The position numbers and the translations under genes are program-made. The notes below the pieces were generated by a model. It did not search any database, was not told the DNA's origin, and was given only the letters and a program-made list of their open reading frames with translations. This document shows positions 1 to 5,088 of a stretch of DNA of 5,097 bases, in pieces (the stretch's first letter is position 1; each line of letters opens with the position of its first letter). The stretch comes from Syntrophaceae bacterium (lineage in GTDB: Bacteria; Desulfobacterota; SM23-61): contig PMCE01000537.1 in the NCBI GenBank assembly GCA_003154025.1, forward strand, positions 209 to 5,305. Direction: 5' to 3'.

Positions 1-27
1 CAGAACCCCGTCCCGGGTATGGGAATA

Positions 28-1032
28 TCAGGATGACTTGTTGATCAAGGCAGAGATGATCAAATCCTTCATGGTCTTCAGCCCCGGCGAGGCATCCAAG
101 ACCTTGGGGATGGCGTTCACCAGCATGGCTACCGTAGCGATATCCCCATGGGTGCCCCCTTTGATGATGACCTCCATGGGGGGAGTGCCGGAAATGGATA
201 CGGAGTCATAACTCGTTCCGGCACCGATGGAAGCTTCAAAATTGAGGCTGATCAATTTCTTCCCGCCTTTCCATCCGTGCCCAACCTGCTTCACGCCCGC
301 TGCCAGCCCGGGTTTAACGGTCAGGTAGCTGCTCTTCACTGTCTTCCGGTAGATAATCGGTTCTATGGTCTCCGTAATTTTATCCAGTTTCCATCCCAGA
401 CCGTCCCCAATCATGGCGATCGACTCCGCCAGGCCTACGTGCCGGATGGTTCCATCCTTAACCTTCTTTTCAAACTCCTTCTTCGTCTTTCCGGCCCCGA
501 TCTTTTCCTGGAAGGGAATGCGGCGATGAGCGGCGTCCTGAACCCGGCTGACTTTAATCTCTTTCACTTCCGTACAAACCCCGGTCATGAAAAGGGGCCA
601 GGCATCCATCAGGAAGCCCGGATTCACCCCGGTTCCCAGGACCGTGACCCCGTTTTCCCTGGCCAGCCTGTCCAGGCGAGCCGCGATTTTGGGTTCTTTT
701 TGATACGGATAAGATAGCTCTTCACAACTGGATACTACATTCACTTTGGCTTTAATCAACTTTTCCAATTCGGGATAAACTTTTTTCAGGCTTGAGCTGG
801 TCGTATGGACGACCACCTGCGGTTTGGCTTGCTGCAAAACCTTGTCTGCCTCAGCCCGGATTTTAACCCGTAGTTTCCTGCCAATCCCGGCAATATCTCC
901 CAGGTCCCGCCCCACGTTGGAGATATCAATCGCCCCCACGATCCTCATATCCCCTTTTTTCACCAAAACCTTGGTGACCCCGCGGCCGATGACCCCGATC
1001 CCGAACTGAACAACTCTAATTTTTCGTTTCAT
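28..1032 (-). CDS. DapB-like NAD(P)-dependent amine dehydrogenase (2,4-diaminopentanoate dehydrogenase family)
   Basis: This is a cytoplasmic oxidoreductase of the dihydrodipicolinate-reductase-like fold, in the group that includes 2,4-diaminopentanoate dehydrogenase and the native amine dehydrogenases, which interconvert amines and ketones with NAD(P). Counted from MKRKIRVVQFG, the Rossmann dinucleotide loop G-x-G-x-x-G is at residues 11-16, an acidic residue ends the second strand (D36), and the family motifs HTTSS (76-80), SCEELSYP (102-109) and GTGVNPGFLMD (133-143) follow. A C-terminal GGTHGDIATVAMLVNAIP block completes the pattern. The length (334 aa) is normal for the family. Two starts are possible: the ATG at 1032, which has GGGGAG 3 nt upstream and gives the usual N-terminus, and the ATG at 1044, whose GGAGG is 12 nt away and lies inside a hairpin; I prefer 1032. 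No ornithine-degradation genes are adjacent, so the substrate is unknown. Family is confident, substrate is not. Confidence 0.88.
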   Translation of the reverse strand: MKRKIRVVQFGIGVIGRGVTKVLVKKGDMRIVGAIDISNVGRDLGDIAGIGRKLRVKIRAEADKVLQQAKPQVVVHTTSSSLKKVYPELEKLIKAKVNVVSSCEELSYPYQKEPKIAARLDRLARENGVTVLGTGVNPGFLMDAWPLFMTGVCTEVKEIKVSRVQDAAHRRIPFQEKIGAGKTKKEFEKKVKDGTIRHVGLAESIAMIGDGLGWKLDKITETIEPIIYRKTVKSSYLTVKPGLAAGVKQVGHGWKGGKKLISLNFEASIGAGTSYDSVSISGTPPMEVIIKGGTHGDIATVAMLVNAIPKVLDASPGLKTMKDLIISALINKSS

Positions 1033-1035
1033 ACG

Positions 1036-1042
1036 CTCCCCC
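1036..1042 (-). promoter_or_regulatory. Ribosome binding site that favours the downstream ATG of the amine dehydrogenase gene
   Basis: Reading the minus strand, GGGGGAG lies between the two candidate ATGs and ends 3 nt before the ATG at 1032. The competing site, GGAGG at 1057-1061, is 12 nt from the ATG at 1044 and is one arm of a stable hairpin. Neither spacing is ideal, so the choice rests also on the usual N-terminus of the family. Confidence 0.4.
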
Positions 1043-1056
1043 ATTAAAAGTTATAA

Positions 1057-1202
1057 CCTCCGGCAGAGTCGGAGGCTTGAAAATACATGAACCGCTCATG
1101 GCGGATCACGTCTGAAGCCGCCTAAAGGTGGCTTCCGCCCGGGCCACGACTCAAGCATCCCGGAGCTGTCAAACTCTGTGAGTCCCCCGGCATAGCCGGG
1201 GG
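1057..1202. repeat. 146-bp palindrome-bounded element (REP/MITE-like candidate)
   Basis: The stretch begins and ends with 19-nt hairpins of the same design, an 8-bp stem with a 3-nt loop. The left one is CCTCCGGC-AGA-GTCGGAGG (1057-1075) and the right one is CCCCCGGC-ATA-GCCGGGGG (1184-1202). Inside are two more hairpins: 1088-1108 (TGA and CCGC paired with GCGG and TCA around one A/A mismatch) and 1114-1135 (GAAGCCGCC, loop TAAA, GGTGGCTTC). There is no convincing ORF. Hairpin-bounded, non-coding elements of this size resemble REP doublets or non-autonomous derivatives of IS200/IS605 elements, whose ends are hairpins rather than terminal inverted repeats. Only one copy is visible, so repeat status is inferred. 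It lies 12 nt upstream of the first candidate ATG (1044) of the amine dehydrogenase gene and 24 nt upstream of the preferred ATG (1032). Confidence 0.5.
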
Positions 1203-1219
1203 TTTACCTGACGGCAATT

Positions 1220-1248
1220 AGAATACGGAGGCGGGGCGAGTGTGTCAA
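1220..1248 (-). promoter_or_regulatory. Sigma70-type promoter for the amine dehydrogenase gene
   Basis: On the minus strand, TTGACA (1243-1248) is a perfect -35 box. A 17-nt spacer separates it from TATTCT (1220-1225), which matches 4 of 6 -10 positions. Transcription would start near 1212-1213 and give a leader of roughly 170-180 nt that includes the whole hairpin-bounded element before reaching the gene. The boxes and spacing are read directly from the sequence; activity is inferred. Confidence 0.5.
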
Positions 1249-1256
1249 GAGGAAAG

Positions 1257-1285
1257 ATCATTTTCTGGGGACCCCCGGAAATGAT
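1257..1285. repeat. Long near-perfect inverted repeat
   Basis: Arms 1257-1270 and 1272-1285 pair over 14 positions with one mismatch (T1266/C1276) and one T-G pair (T1264/G1278), ATCATTT on the left against AAATGAT on the right. The innermost G-C pairs must open to make a loop. It lies about 150 nt downstream of the hemolysin III gene and just upstream of the promoter of the next gene. Read on the minus strand it is followed by CTTTCCTCTT, so it could act as a distal transcription terminator, although the T-run is broken. Confidence 0.45.
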
Positions 1286-1323
1286 GGGTCAGCGGTATTG
1301 CACGACCGTCCGGAGGATGATCA

Positions 1324-1338
1324 TTTGCCCGGGGCAAA
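1324..1338. repeat. Short perfect palindromic hairpin
   Basis: TTTGCC and GGCAAA flank a 3-nt CGG. It lies in the roughly 230-bp gene-free stretch between the hairpin element and the hemolysin III gene. The rest of that stretch (about 1339-1436) holds only weaker inverted repeats, such as CCAGG/CCTGG at 1390-1405, and no ORF I would call a gene. Confidence 0.3.
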
Positions 1339-1436
1339 GAATGGAAGGTTCGGAGTTCCGGGAAGAACGGCCTTCGCCCCTCACGGGCCCCAGGCCATTA
1401 CCTGGCGCAAAAAATCGGCTCCCGGCGTCCCATGGT

Positions 1437-2087
1437 TCACAACGAATACCATACTGCCAGGTAGTGGGAAATACTTCCGCCGATTACAAAGATATGCCAA
1501 ACCGCGTGATGGTACGGCAATTTTCGCCAGCCATAAAAGGTAAGGCCTGCCGTATAAGACACCCCGCCCAAAATAAGCAGGGTCAGGCTGAGAGGTGGAA
1601 GGAGGGCGAATATTTCTTTAACAGCAACGATGCCCAGCCAGCCCATAAAAACATAAAGGGCGATCGAGATCTTCCGAAATTTAGAGATATAAAAAATCTT
1701 CATGAGGATTCCCAGGATGGCCAACGCCCAAATAATTCCCAAAATGCTCCATCCCCACGGGCCGCGGAGGTTGAGCAACATGAACGGCGTATAGGTCCCC
1801 GCGATCAGAAGGAAAATCGCCGAGTGATCTATGATTTTGAAGGCCTGTTTCACTCTGGGCCAGGGAAGGCCGTGGTAAAGCGTTGAGGCGAGGTAGAGAA
1901 TGATGAGGGTGCCCCCAAAAATGGAGCAGCTGACCATCTGCCATCCGTTGCCGGATCCCGCGGCCCAGACGATGAGAATCACGAGGCCGGCGATACTGAG
2001 AAGCACACCAATGCCATGGATGATACTATTGACAATTTCTTCCCCAACCGTTGGTCGGTGAAGGGTATGATTCTGTGGGTTTAACAT
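1437..2087 (-). CDS. Hemolysin III / TrhA family membrane protein (PAQR-type)
   Basis: This is an integral membrane protein of the HlyIII family, the bacterial branch of the PAQR superfamily, with about seven hydrophobic helices over 216 aa, the normal length. Bacterial members such as TrhA have been linked to membrane lipid and fluidity homeostasis; haemolysis is a historical name. The family motifs are all present: E17-x2-N20-x3-H24 in the first segment, S68-TLY-H72, then D87-H88 and AGTYTPF (96-102), and the C-terminal H194-x3-H198 and H208. The trio H72, H194 and H198, with S68 and D87, corresponds to the metal-binding and hydrolase-like site of PAQR proteins, so the protein looks intact. 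The ATG at 2087 has only a weak purine-rich upstream region (AGGCAAAAGAAAAAA), and no better start is visible. It has no obvious operon partner: a gene-free, hairpin-rich stretch lies downstream and the plus-strand operon is divergent. Confidence 0.93.
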   Translation of the reverse strand: MLNPQNHTLHRPTVGEEIVNSIIHGIGVLLSIAGLVILIVWAAGSGNGWQMVSCSIFGGTLIILYLASTLYHGLPWPRVKQAFKIIDHSAIFLLIAGTYTPFMLLNLRGPWGWSILGIIWALAILGILMKIFYISKFRKISIALYVFMGWLGIVAVKEIFALLPPLSLTLLILGGVSYTAGLTFYGWRKLPYHHAVWHIFVIGGSISHYLAVWYSL

Positions 2088-2185
2088 TTTTTTCTTTTGC
2101 CTGCCTATCTTCCTGAAAACCCTTCCAGAAATCCTCTTGGGGAAAACCCGCCTGATTCCCGACTTCCTAAAAACAGAGGACCGTC

Positions 2186-2443
2186 ATGTTTAACTATTTC
2201 ATATTTGCCGCGTTTTCGCTATTGCTTTTATTACCGCTGACTCCTAGCACGTTTGGTGGGCTCGACGGGCGAGCTAACCGCCCGGCCAACCCCGGCTGTT
2301 TTGCCGGTCCGGGTTCCAGCCCTACCTTTTCCAAATTCATAAAAAACTGGTTTCAAAAATCTCTTTCTCCAAGCGAATCCGGATTGCTCGCTAACCTATA
2401 CCGGAAATCCAAGTTTATTTTGGTTCTGCCGCGAAAATCTTGA
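2186..2443 (+). CDS. Doubtful small ORF with hydrophobic N-terminus
   Basis: An 85-codon ORF starts at an ATG with AGAGGA five nucleotides upstream. Its first 21 residues (MFNYFIFAAF, then five leucines) could form a membrane segment or signal peptide, though it lacks the usual N-terminal basic residues. The rest is low-complexity and rich in Pro, Gly and Ser (about 25-50), followed by a basic tail, with no domain I recognise. The middle of the ORF coincides with a GC-rich sequence that folds into a three-way junction, which argues that the DNA may be selected for structure rather than for protein. It lies divergently from the hemolysin III gene. I rate it more likely non-coding than coding. 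Confidence 0.2.
   Translation: MFNYFIFAAFSLLLLLPLTPSTFGGLDGRANRPANPGCFAGPGSSPTFSKFIKNWFQKSLSPSESGLLANLYRKSKFILVLPRKS
2255..2326. other. Candidate structured RNA or DNA: compact three-way junction
   Basis: A 72-nt GC-rich block folds by Watson-Crick pairs alone. P1 pairs 2255-2262 (GGTGGGCT) with 2318-2326 (AGCCCTACC, one bulged T). P2 pairs CGGGC at 2266-2270 with GCCCG at 2280-2284. P3 pairs CCGGC at 2292-2296 with GCCGG at 2303-2307 around a TGTTTT loop, extended by AACC (2288-2291) with GGTT (2312-2315). Junction strands are only 2-3 nt. An alternative stem, GCTCG (2260-2264) with CGAGC (2270-2274), excludes P1 and P2. It matches no riboswitch or ribozyme consensus I can recall. With no wobble pairs it could fold from either strand. 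The fold was found by eye. Confidence 0.35.
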
Positions 2444-2468
2444 CTTTGGGAGGATGATTTGCAATATA
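2440..2468 (+). promoter_or_regulatory. Possible sigma70-type promoter for the acetyltransferase operon
   Basis: TTGACT (2440-2445, 5 of 6 matches to the -35 consensus) is separated by exactly 17 nt from AATATA (2463-2468, 3 of 6 -10 matches, in an AT-rich run). It would start transcription about 100 nt before the first gene of the plus-strand operon. The -10 box is weak, so this is tentative. Confidence 0.3.
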
Positions 2469-2483
2469 TGGGGAAAATAGTTC

Positions 2484-2551
2484 GGAGTCGGAAGTTAGGA
2501 GATCAGGAGGGAAAGGGCCGTTGAGGGTATGGCGCTGACCATTCACCATTG
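2484..2551. repeat. Degenerate heptamer repeats in the spacer
   Basis: GGAGTCG, GAAGTTA, GGAGATC and AGGAGGG follow each other at 2484-2511 as diverged 7-mers, and ACCATTC/ACCATTG repeat in tandem at 2538-2551. They sit between the putative promoter and the acetyltransferase start. They look like remnants of simple-sequence spacer DNA rather than an operator. No coding potential is visible here. Confidence 0.3.
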
Positions 2552-2572
2552 AAGGGTTAGCTGGGAGAAGCC

Positions 2573-3085
2573 ATGGATTTCACCATCGAGCCGATGAAGC
2601 CGGAAGACTGGGAGCAGGTCCGGGCCATCTACCTGGAGGGAATTGCCACCGGGAGCGCGACCTTCGAACCCGGGGTCCCGGAGTGGGAAAAGTGGGATTC
2701 CGCTCACGTAGCCGAGCCGCGGCTGGTCGTCAGGGTGAATGGCCAGGTCGCGGCGTGGGCCGCGTTGAGCCGGGTTTCCGCCCGTAAAGTTTACGCGGGG
2801 GTCGCCGAACTGAGCATCTATGTCGGCGAGAAGTTCAGGGGAAAAGGAATCGGCGATGCGCTTCTTGCCGCATTTGTCGATGCTTCCGAAAAAGCCGGGT
2901 TCTGGACCCTCCAGGGCGGGATTTTTCCGGAAAACGTAGTCAGCATTGGGCTTCACAAGAAGCACGGGTTCCGGGTGCTGGGCATCCGGGAGAAGATCGG
3001 CAAGATGGCCTTCGGCGAACTGCGGGGAAAATGGCGGGACGTGGTCCTCATGGAGCGGCGAAGCAAGGTGGCGGGAATCGATTAG
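2573..3085 (+). CDS. GNAT family N-acetyltransferase, phosphinothricin/MnaT-like
   Basis: This is a cytoplasmic acetyl-CoA-dependent N-acetyltransferase of the Pat/Bar/MnaT (YncA) subgroup, whose members acetylate phosphinothricin, methionine sulfoximine or related amino acids on the alpha-amino group. At 170 aa it has the standard length. The N-terminal block IYLEGIATGSATFE (19-32) is typical of the subgroup and is followed by W41-D-S. AELSIYV (78-84) forms the central strand, and RGKGIG (89-94) is the pyrophosphate-binding loop of GNAT motif A. PEN (119-121), S124 and LHKKHGFR (127-134) with G143 form the second half of the acetyl-CoA site. The ATG has GGGAG five nucleotides upstream. It is the first gene of a probable plus-strand operon, 75 nt before the next gene. 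Real substrate cannot be told from sequence; the name should not be read as proven herbicide resistance. Confidence 0.92.
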   Translation: MDFTIEPMKPEDWEQVRAIYLEGIATGSATFEPGVPEWEKWDSAHVAEPRLVVRVNGQVAAWAALSRVSARKVYAGVAELSIYVGEKFRGKGIGDALLAAFVDASEKAGFWTLQGGIFPENVVSIGLHKKHGFRVLGIREKIGKMAFGELRGKWRDVVLMERRSKVAGID

Positions 3086-3160
3086 GCGGGTTTCTCCTTT
3101 TGAAGGTCCCCGCTCCCCTGGTACGCCAAAATATTCGGATCGTCGGAGAGGGAGGAGCGA

Positions 3161-3559
3161 ATGGGAAAGAAAATTCTGCTGGCGACGGTAAGCGTTTTCG
3201 TTCTCTGGTCGGTGTTGGATTTCTTGATTCATGGAGTCCTCCTCCGGACGGCTTATGAGGCGACGGCTTCCCTGTGGCGTCCCATGGCCCAGATGAAGAT
3301 GGGCCTGATGTACGTCACGGTCCTGATCGCCGCCTTCATGTTCGTCCTGATCTACAGCCGGTTAATCACCCCCAAGACTCCGGTGTCGGGGTGCAAATTC
3401 GGGGTTCTGTACGGAATCGGGGTGGGGGTCGGGATGGGATACGGAACCTATTCGGTCATGCCTATCCCTTATTCCATGGCTCTTACCTGGTTCCTGGGCA
3501 CCGTGGCCGAGGCGACCCTGGGAGGGCTTGTTCTGGGGATGTTCTTCCGGGAGAAATGA
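3161..3559 (+). CDS. Small four-helix membrane protein of unknown function
   Basis: I do not recognise a characterised family. The 132-aa product has four hydrophobic segments at about residues 5-28, 48-66, 80-100 and 105-129, and a very short soluble part. Its layout is reminiscent of small DUF1761-like proteins, but I cannot confirm that. Notable features are a D20-x3-H24 pair within the first helix (in DFLIHGVLL), E117 within the last helix, and a third helix with glycine at every second position (G85, 87, 89, 91, 93, 95). The start is well supported: GGAGG sits five nucleotides before the ATG. It lies 75 nt after the acetyltransferase and its stop codon is 13 nt before the likely start of the CDF-like transporter, so co-transcription is probable and a role alongside that transporter is possible. 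Confidence 0.82.
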   Translation: MGKKILLATVSVFVLWSVLDFLIHGVLLRTAYEATASLWRPMAQMKMGLMYVTVLIAAFMFVLIYSRLITPKTPVSGCKFGVLYGIGVGVGMGYGTYSVMPIPYSMALTWFLGTVAEATLGGLVLGMFFREK

Positions 3560-3565
3560 TATAAT
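3560..3565 (+). promoter_or_regulatory. Perfect -10 box placed for a leaderless transporter transcript
   Basis: TATAAT begins one base after the TGA stop of the small membrane protein. A transcription start about 7 nt past its end falls at or next to the GTG at 3573. No good -35 box is present (GGATGT occupies 3537-3542), and the candidate GTG lacks a properly spaced Shine-Dalgarno. It may be chance. Confidence 0.25.
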
Positions 3566-3572
3566 TCTGCTT

Positions 3573-4196
3573 GTGGAAAAGAACCGCCAGACGCAGGATG
3601 CTTTGATCGACGCCGCAGTCCGGCGGGGGCGCCGGCTGGAATATTTTACCGTCGGGTGGAACCTGCTCGAAGCGGCGGTGGCCATCGGGGCCGGGCTCTT
3701 GGCCGGGAGCATCGCCCTCATCGGTTTCGGCATCGATTCCCTGATTGAAACCTCTTCCGGGACTGTTCTCCTGTGGCGGCTCCAGGAAGGGAAAGAAGGG
3801 GAGAAACGGGAGCGGAGGGCCCTGCGGCTGGTAGGCATCAGCCTCCTGGCTCTGGCGGCCTACGTGGCCATCTACGCGACCAAGGGGCTCATCCTGAAGG
3901 AGCGGCCCGAAGAAAGCATCATCGGAATGATCCTTGCCGCAGCCTCCCTCGTGGTCATGCCCATCTTGGCCTCGGCCAAGCGAAGGGTTGCGGCCAGGAT
4001 CAACAGCCGGGCGTTGGTGGCCGATTCTCACCAGACCGACATCTGCGCCTACCTCTCCGCCATCCTCCTGGTGGGGCTGGGACTCAATGCCCTCTTCGGT
4101 TGGTGGTGGGCCGATCCGGTCGCGGCCCTGGCCATGGTCCCGATTATCGTTAAAGAGGGGCTGGGAGCGCTGCGGGGGGAAACCCGCAAGGATTGA
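3573..4196 (+). CDS. Cation diffusion facilitator-like transporter lacking the cytoplasmic domain
   Basis: This is a membrane protein of the CDF (cation efflux) superfamily, which exports divalent metals in exchange for protons. From the GTG start it has 207 aa and about six transmembrane helices. The family signatures SIALIGFGIDSLIE (46-59) and WWWADPVAAL (177-186) are present. In helix 2 the metal pair is D55-x3-E59, where YiiP has Asp and Asp. In helix 5 the region ADSHQTDIC (150-158) carries H153 and D156 three residues apart rather than the canonical H-x3-D. The protein ends right after helix 6, so the ferredoxin-like C-terminal domain of classical CDFs is missing. Start options are ATG 3528 (overlaps the previous gene), GTG 3573 (preferred: 13-nt gap and about 16 residues before the conserved RRG) and TTG 3603, preceded by AGGA. 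Metal specificity is unknown. Confidence 0.87.
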   Translation: MEKNRQTQDALIDAAVRRGRRLEYFTVGWNLLEAAVAIGAGLLAGSIALIGFGIDSLIETSSGTVLLWRLQEGKEGEKRERRALRLVGISLLALAAYVAIYATKGLILKERPEESIIGMILAAASLVVMPILASAKRRVAARINSRALVADSHQTDICAYLSAILLVGLGLNALFGWWWADPVAALAMVPIIVKEGLGALRGETRKD

Positions 4197-4254
4197 CACC
4201 CTCTTGATCCGCTGCCCCTCTCCACTCTAAAGGGCAGGACGAGCCCCGATCCGC

Positions 4255-5088
4255 TCAGGCATATAGGCTCTCCCCACCCTGCTCATGCCAATCACAGATG
4301 ATTTTCCAGATCTTTTCCGCCGTCTCGGCAAATACGAAAAGCTCGGCGTCTTCCGGATCGATGGTCCCTTCCGCGGCCAGAAATTCAACGTCGAAAACGC
4401 GACGCCAAAATTGCTCTCCCACCAGAATGACCGGTACCGGCTTGATTTTGCGCGTCTGAATCAGACAGAGGGTTTCAAAGAGCTCATCGAGGGTGCCGTA
4501 TCCCCCGGGAAAGGCAACCACCGCCCTGGCCCGAAGGTGAAAATGCATTTTGCGCAGGCCGAAATAGCGAAACTGGAAACAAAGGTCCGGAGTGATGTAA
4601 GGGTTGGGATATTGTTCCTGAGGAAGGGAGATGTTCAGGCCTACGGATTTGGCCCCCACGTCGTAGGACCCGCGGTTGGCGGCCTCCATAAGCCCGGGCC
4701 CTCCGCCGGTAACGATCGCGAGGCGGCAATCTCCGGGCCCATGCCCGGCCCGGCCCACGAGCCGCCCCAGTTCCCGGGCTACGTCGTAGTAATGACTCTT
4801 TGCCAGGATCCGTTCCGCTACTGCCAACCGGTGCTTGAGCTCGGGGATTTGAGGGTGTTGTTCAAGGGCTTTGCGGGCCCGCTCGACTCGGTGCCGGGCG
4901 GCTGCGGGTTCAACGATCCGGGTCGCCCCCAGGACTACGATCGTGCCGCATATCCCCTGCTCCGCGAGGATCAGCTCCGGCTTCAAGAATTCGAGCTGGA
5001 GACGGATCGGCCGGAGCTCATCCCTTTTAAGCAGGTCGAGGTCTTGATCGGCCCGTCGAAAGCTGGGATGGTCCATGATCTGACGCAC
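4255..5088 (-). CDS. LOG family protein (TIGR00730-type nucleotide 5'-monophosphate phosphoribohydrolase), 5' end probably outside the window
   Basis: This is a soluble Rossmann-like protein of the LOG family, formerly mis-annotated as lysine decarboxylase. Characterised members cleave N6-substituted adenosine monophosphates, or AMP, to free base and ribose 5-phosphate, which activates cytokinins. Both signatures are intact: GGGPGLMEAANRG (128-140) and PGGYGTLDE (194-202), with R179-K180 between them. An N-terminal extension of about 47 residues (ELRPIRLQLEFLKPEL, 24-39) and a helical insert (about 65-117) mark the longer bacterial subgroup. The first visible start is a GTG at 5088, but the frame stays open to the window edge and no convincing ribosome site precedes the GTG or the ATG four codons on. 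The true start is probably upstream, so read this as possibly 5'-partial. It converges with the transporter gene across a 58-bp gap. Cytokinin production cannot be inferred from family membership alone. Confidence 0.9.
   Translation of the reverse strand: MRQIMDHPSFRRADQDLDLLKRDELRPIRLQLEFLKPELILAEQGICGTIVVLGATRIVEPAAARHRVERARKALEQHPQIPELKHRLAVAERILAKSHYYDVARELGRLVGRAGHGPGDCRLAIVTGGGPGLMEAANRGSYDVGAKSVGLNISLPQEQYPNPYITPDLCFQFRYFGLRKMHFHLRARAVVAFPGGYGTLDELFETLCLIQTRKIKPVPVILVGEQFWRRVFDVEFLAAEGTIDPEDAELFVFAETAEKIWKIICDWHEQGGESLYA

Noticed and set aside
28..1032. Assigning the amine dehydrogenase to lysine biosynthesis (dapB) or ornithine degradation (ord)
   Set aside because: The sequence fits the amine dehydrogenase group rather than true DapB, and no ornithine-pathway gene is adjacent, so neither symbol is justified.
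1184..1206. CCCCCGGC-ATA-GCCGGGGG followed by TTTA as an intrinsic terminator on the plus strand
   Set aside because: The T-run is only three bases and no plus-strand gene ends nearby; the matching hairpin at 1057-1075 makes an element boundary more likely.
1057..1338. CRISPR array or tandem repeat array formed by the multiple hairpins
   Set aside because: The hairpins differ in sequence and spacing, and there are no regular direct repeats with unique spacers and no cas gene.
1242..1886. Long plus-strand open frame over the hemolysin III gene
   Set aside because: It is antisense to a gene with complete family motifs, its translation has no recognisable domain, and its composition is typical of an antisense shadow.
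2251..2330. tRNA-like reading of the GC-rich island, with GGTTCCAGCC suggesting a T-arm
   Set aside because: The T-loop pattern fails at the purine after TTC, there is no anticodon arm of the right geometry, and there is no 3' CCA. A generic three-way junction fits better.
2543..3232. Long minus-strand open frame across the acetyltransferase
   Set aside because: The plus strand encodes an intact GNAT with all motifs, and the antisense product is Pro/Arg-rich with no domain.
4212..4237. CTGCCC/GGGCAG inverted repeat between the convergent transporter and LOG genes, a possible shared terminator
   Set aside because: The stem is only 6 bp with a 14-nt loop and has no T-run on either side, so it does not support an intrinsic terminator call.
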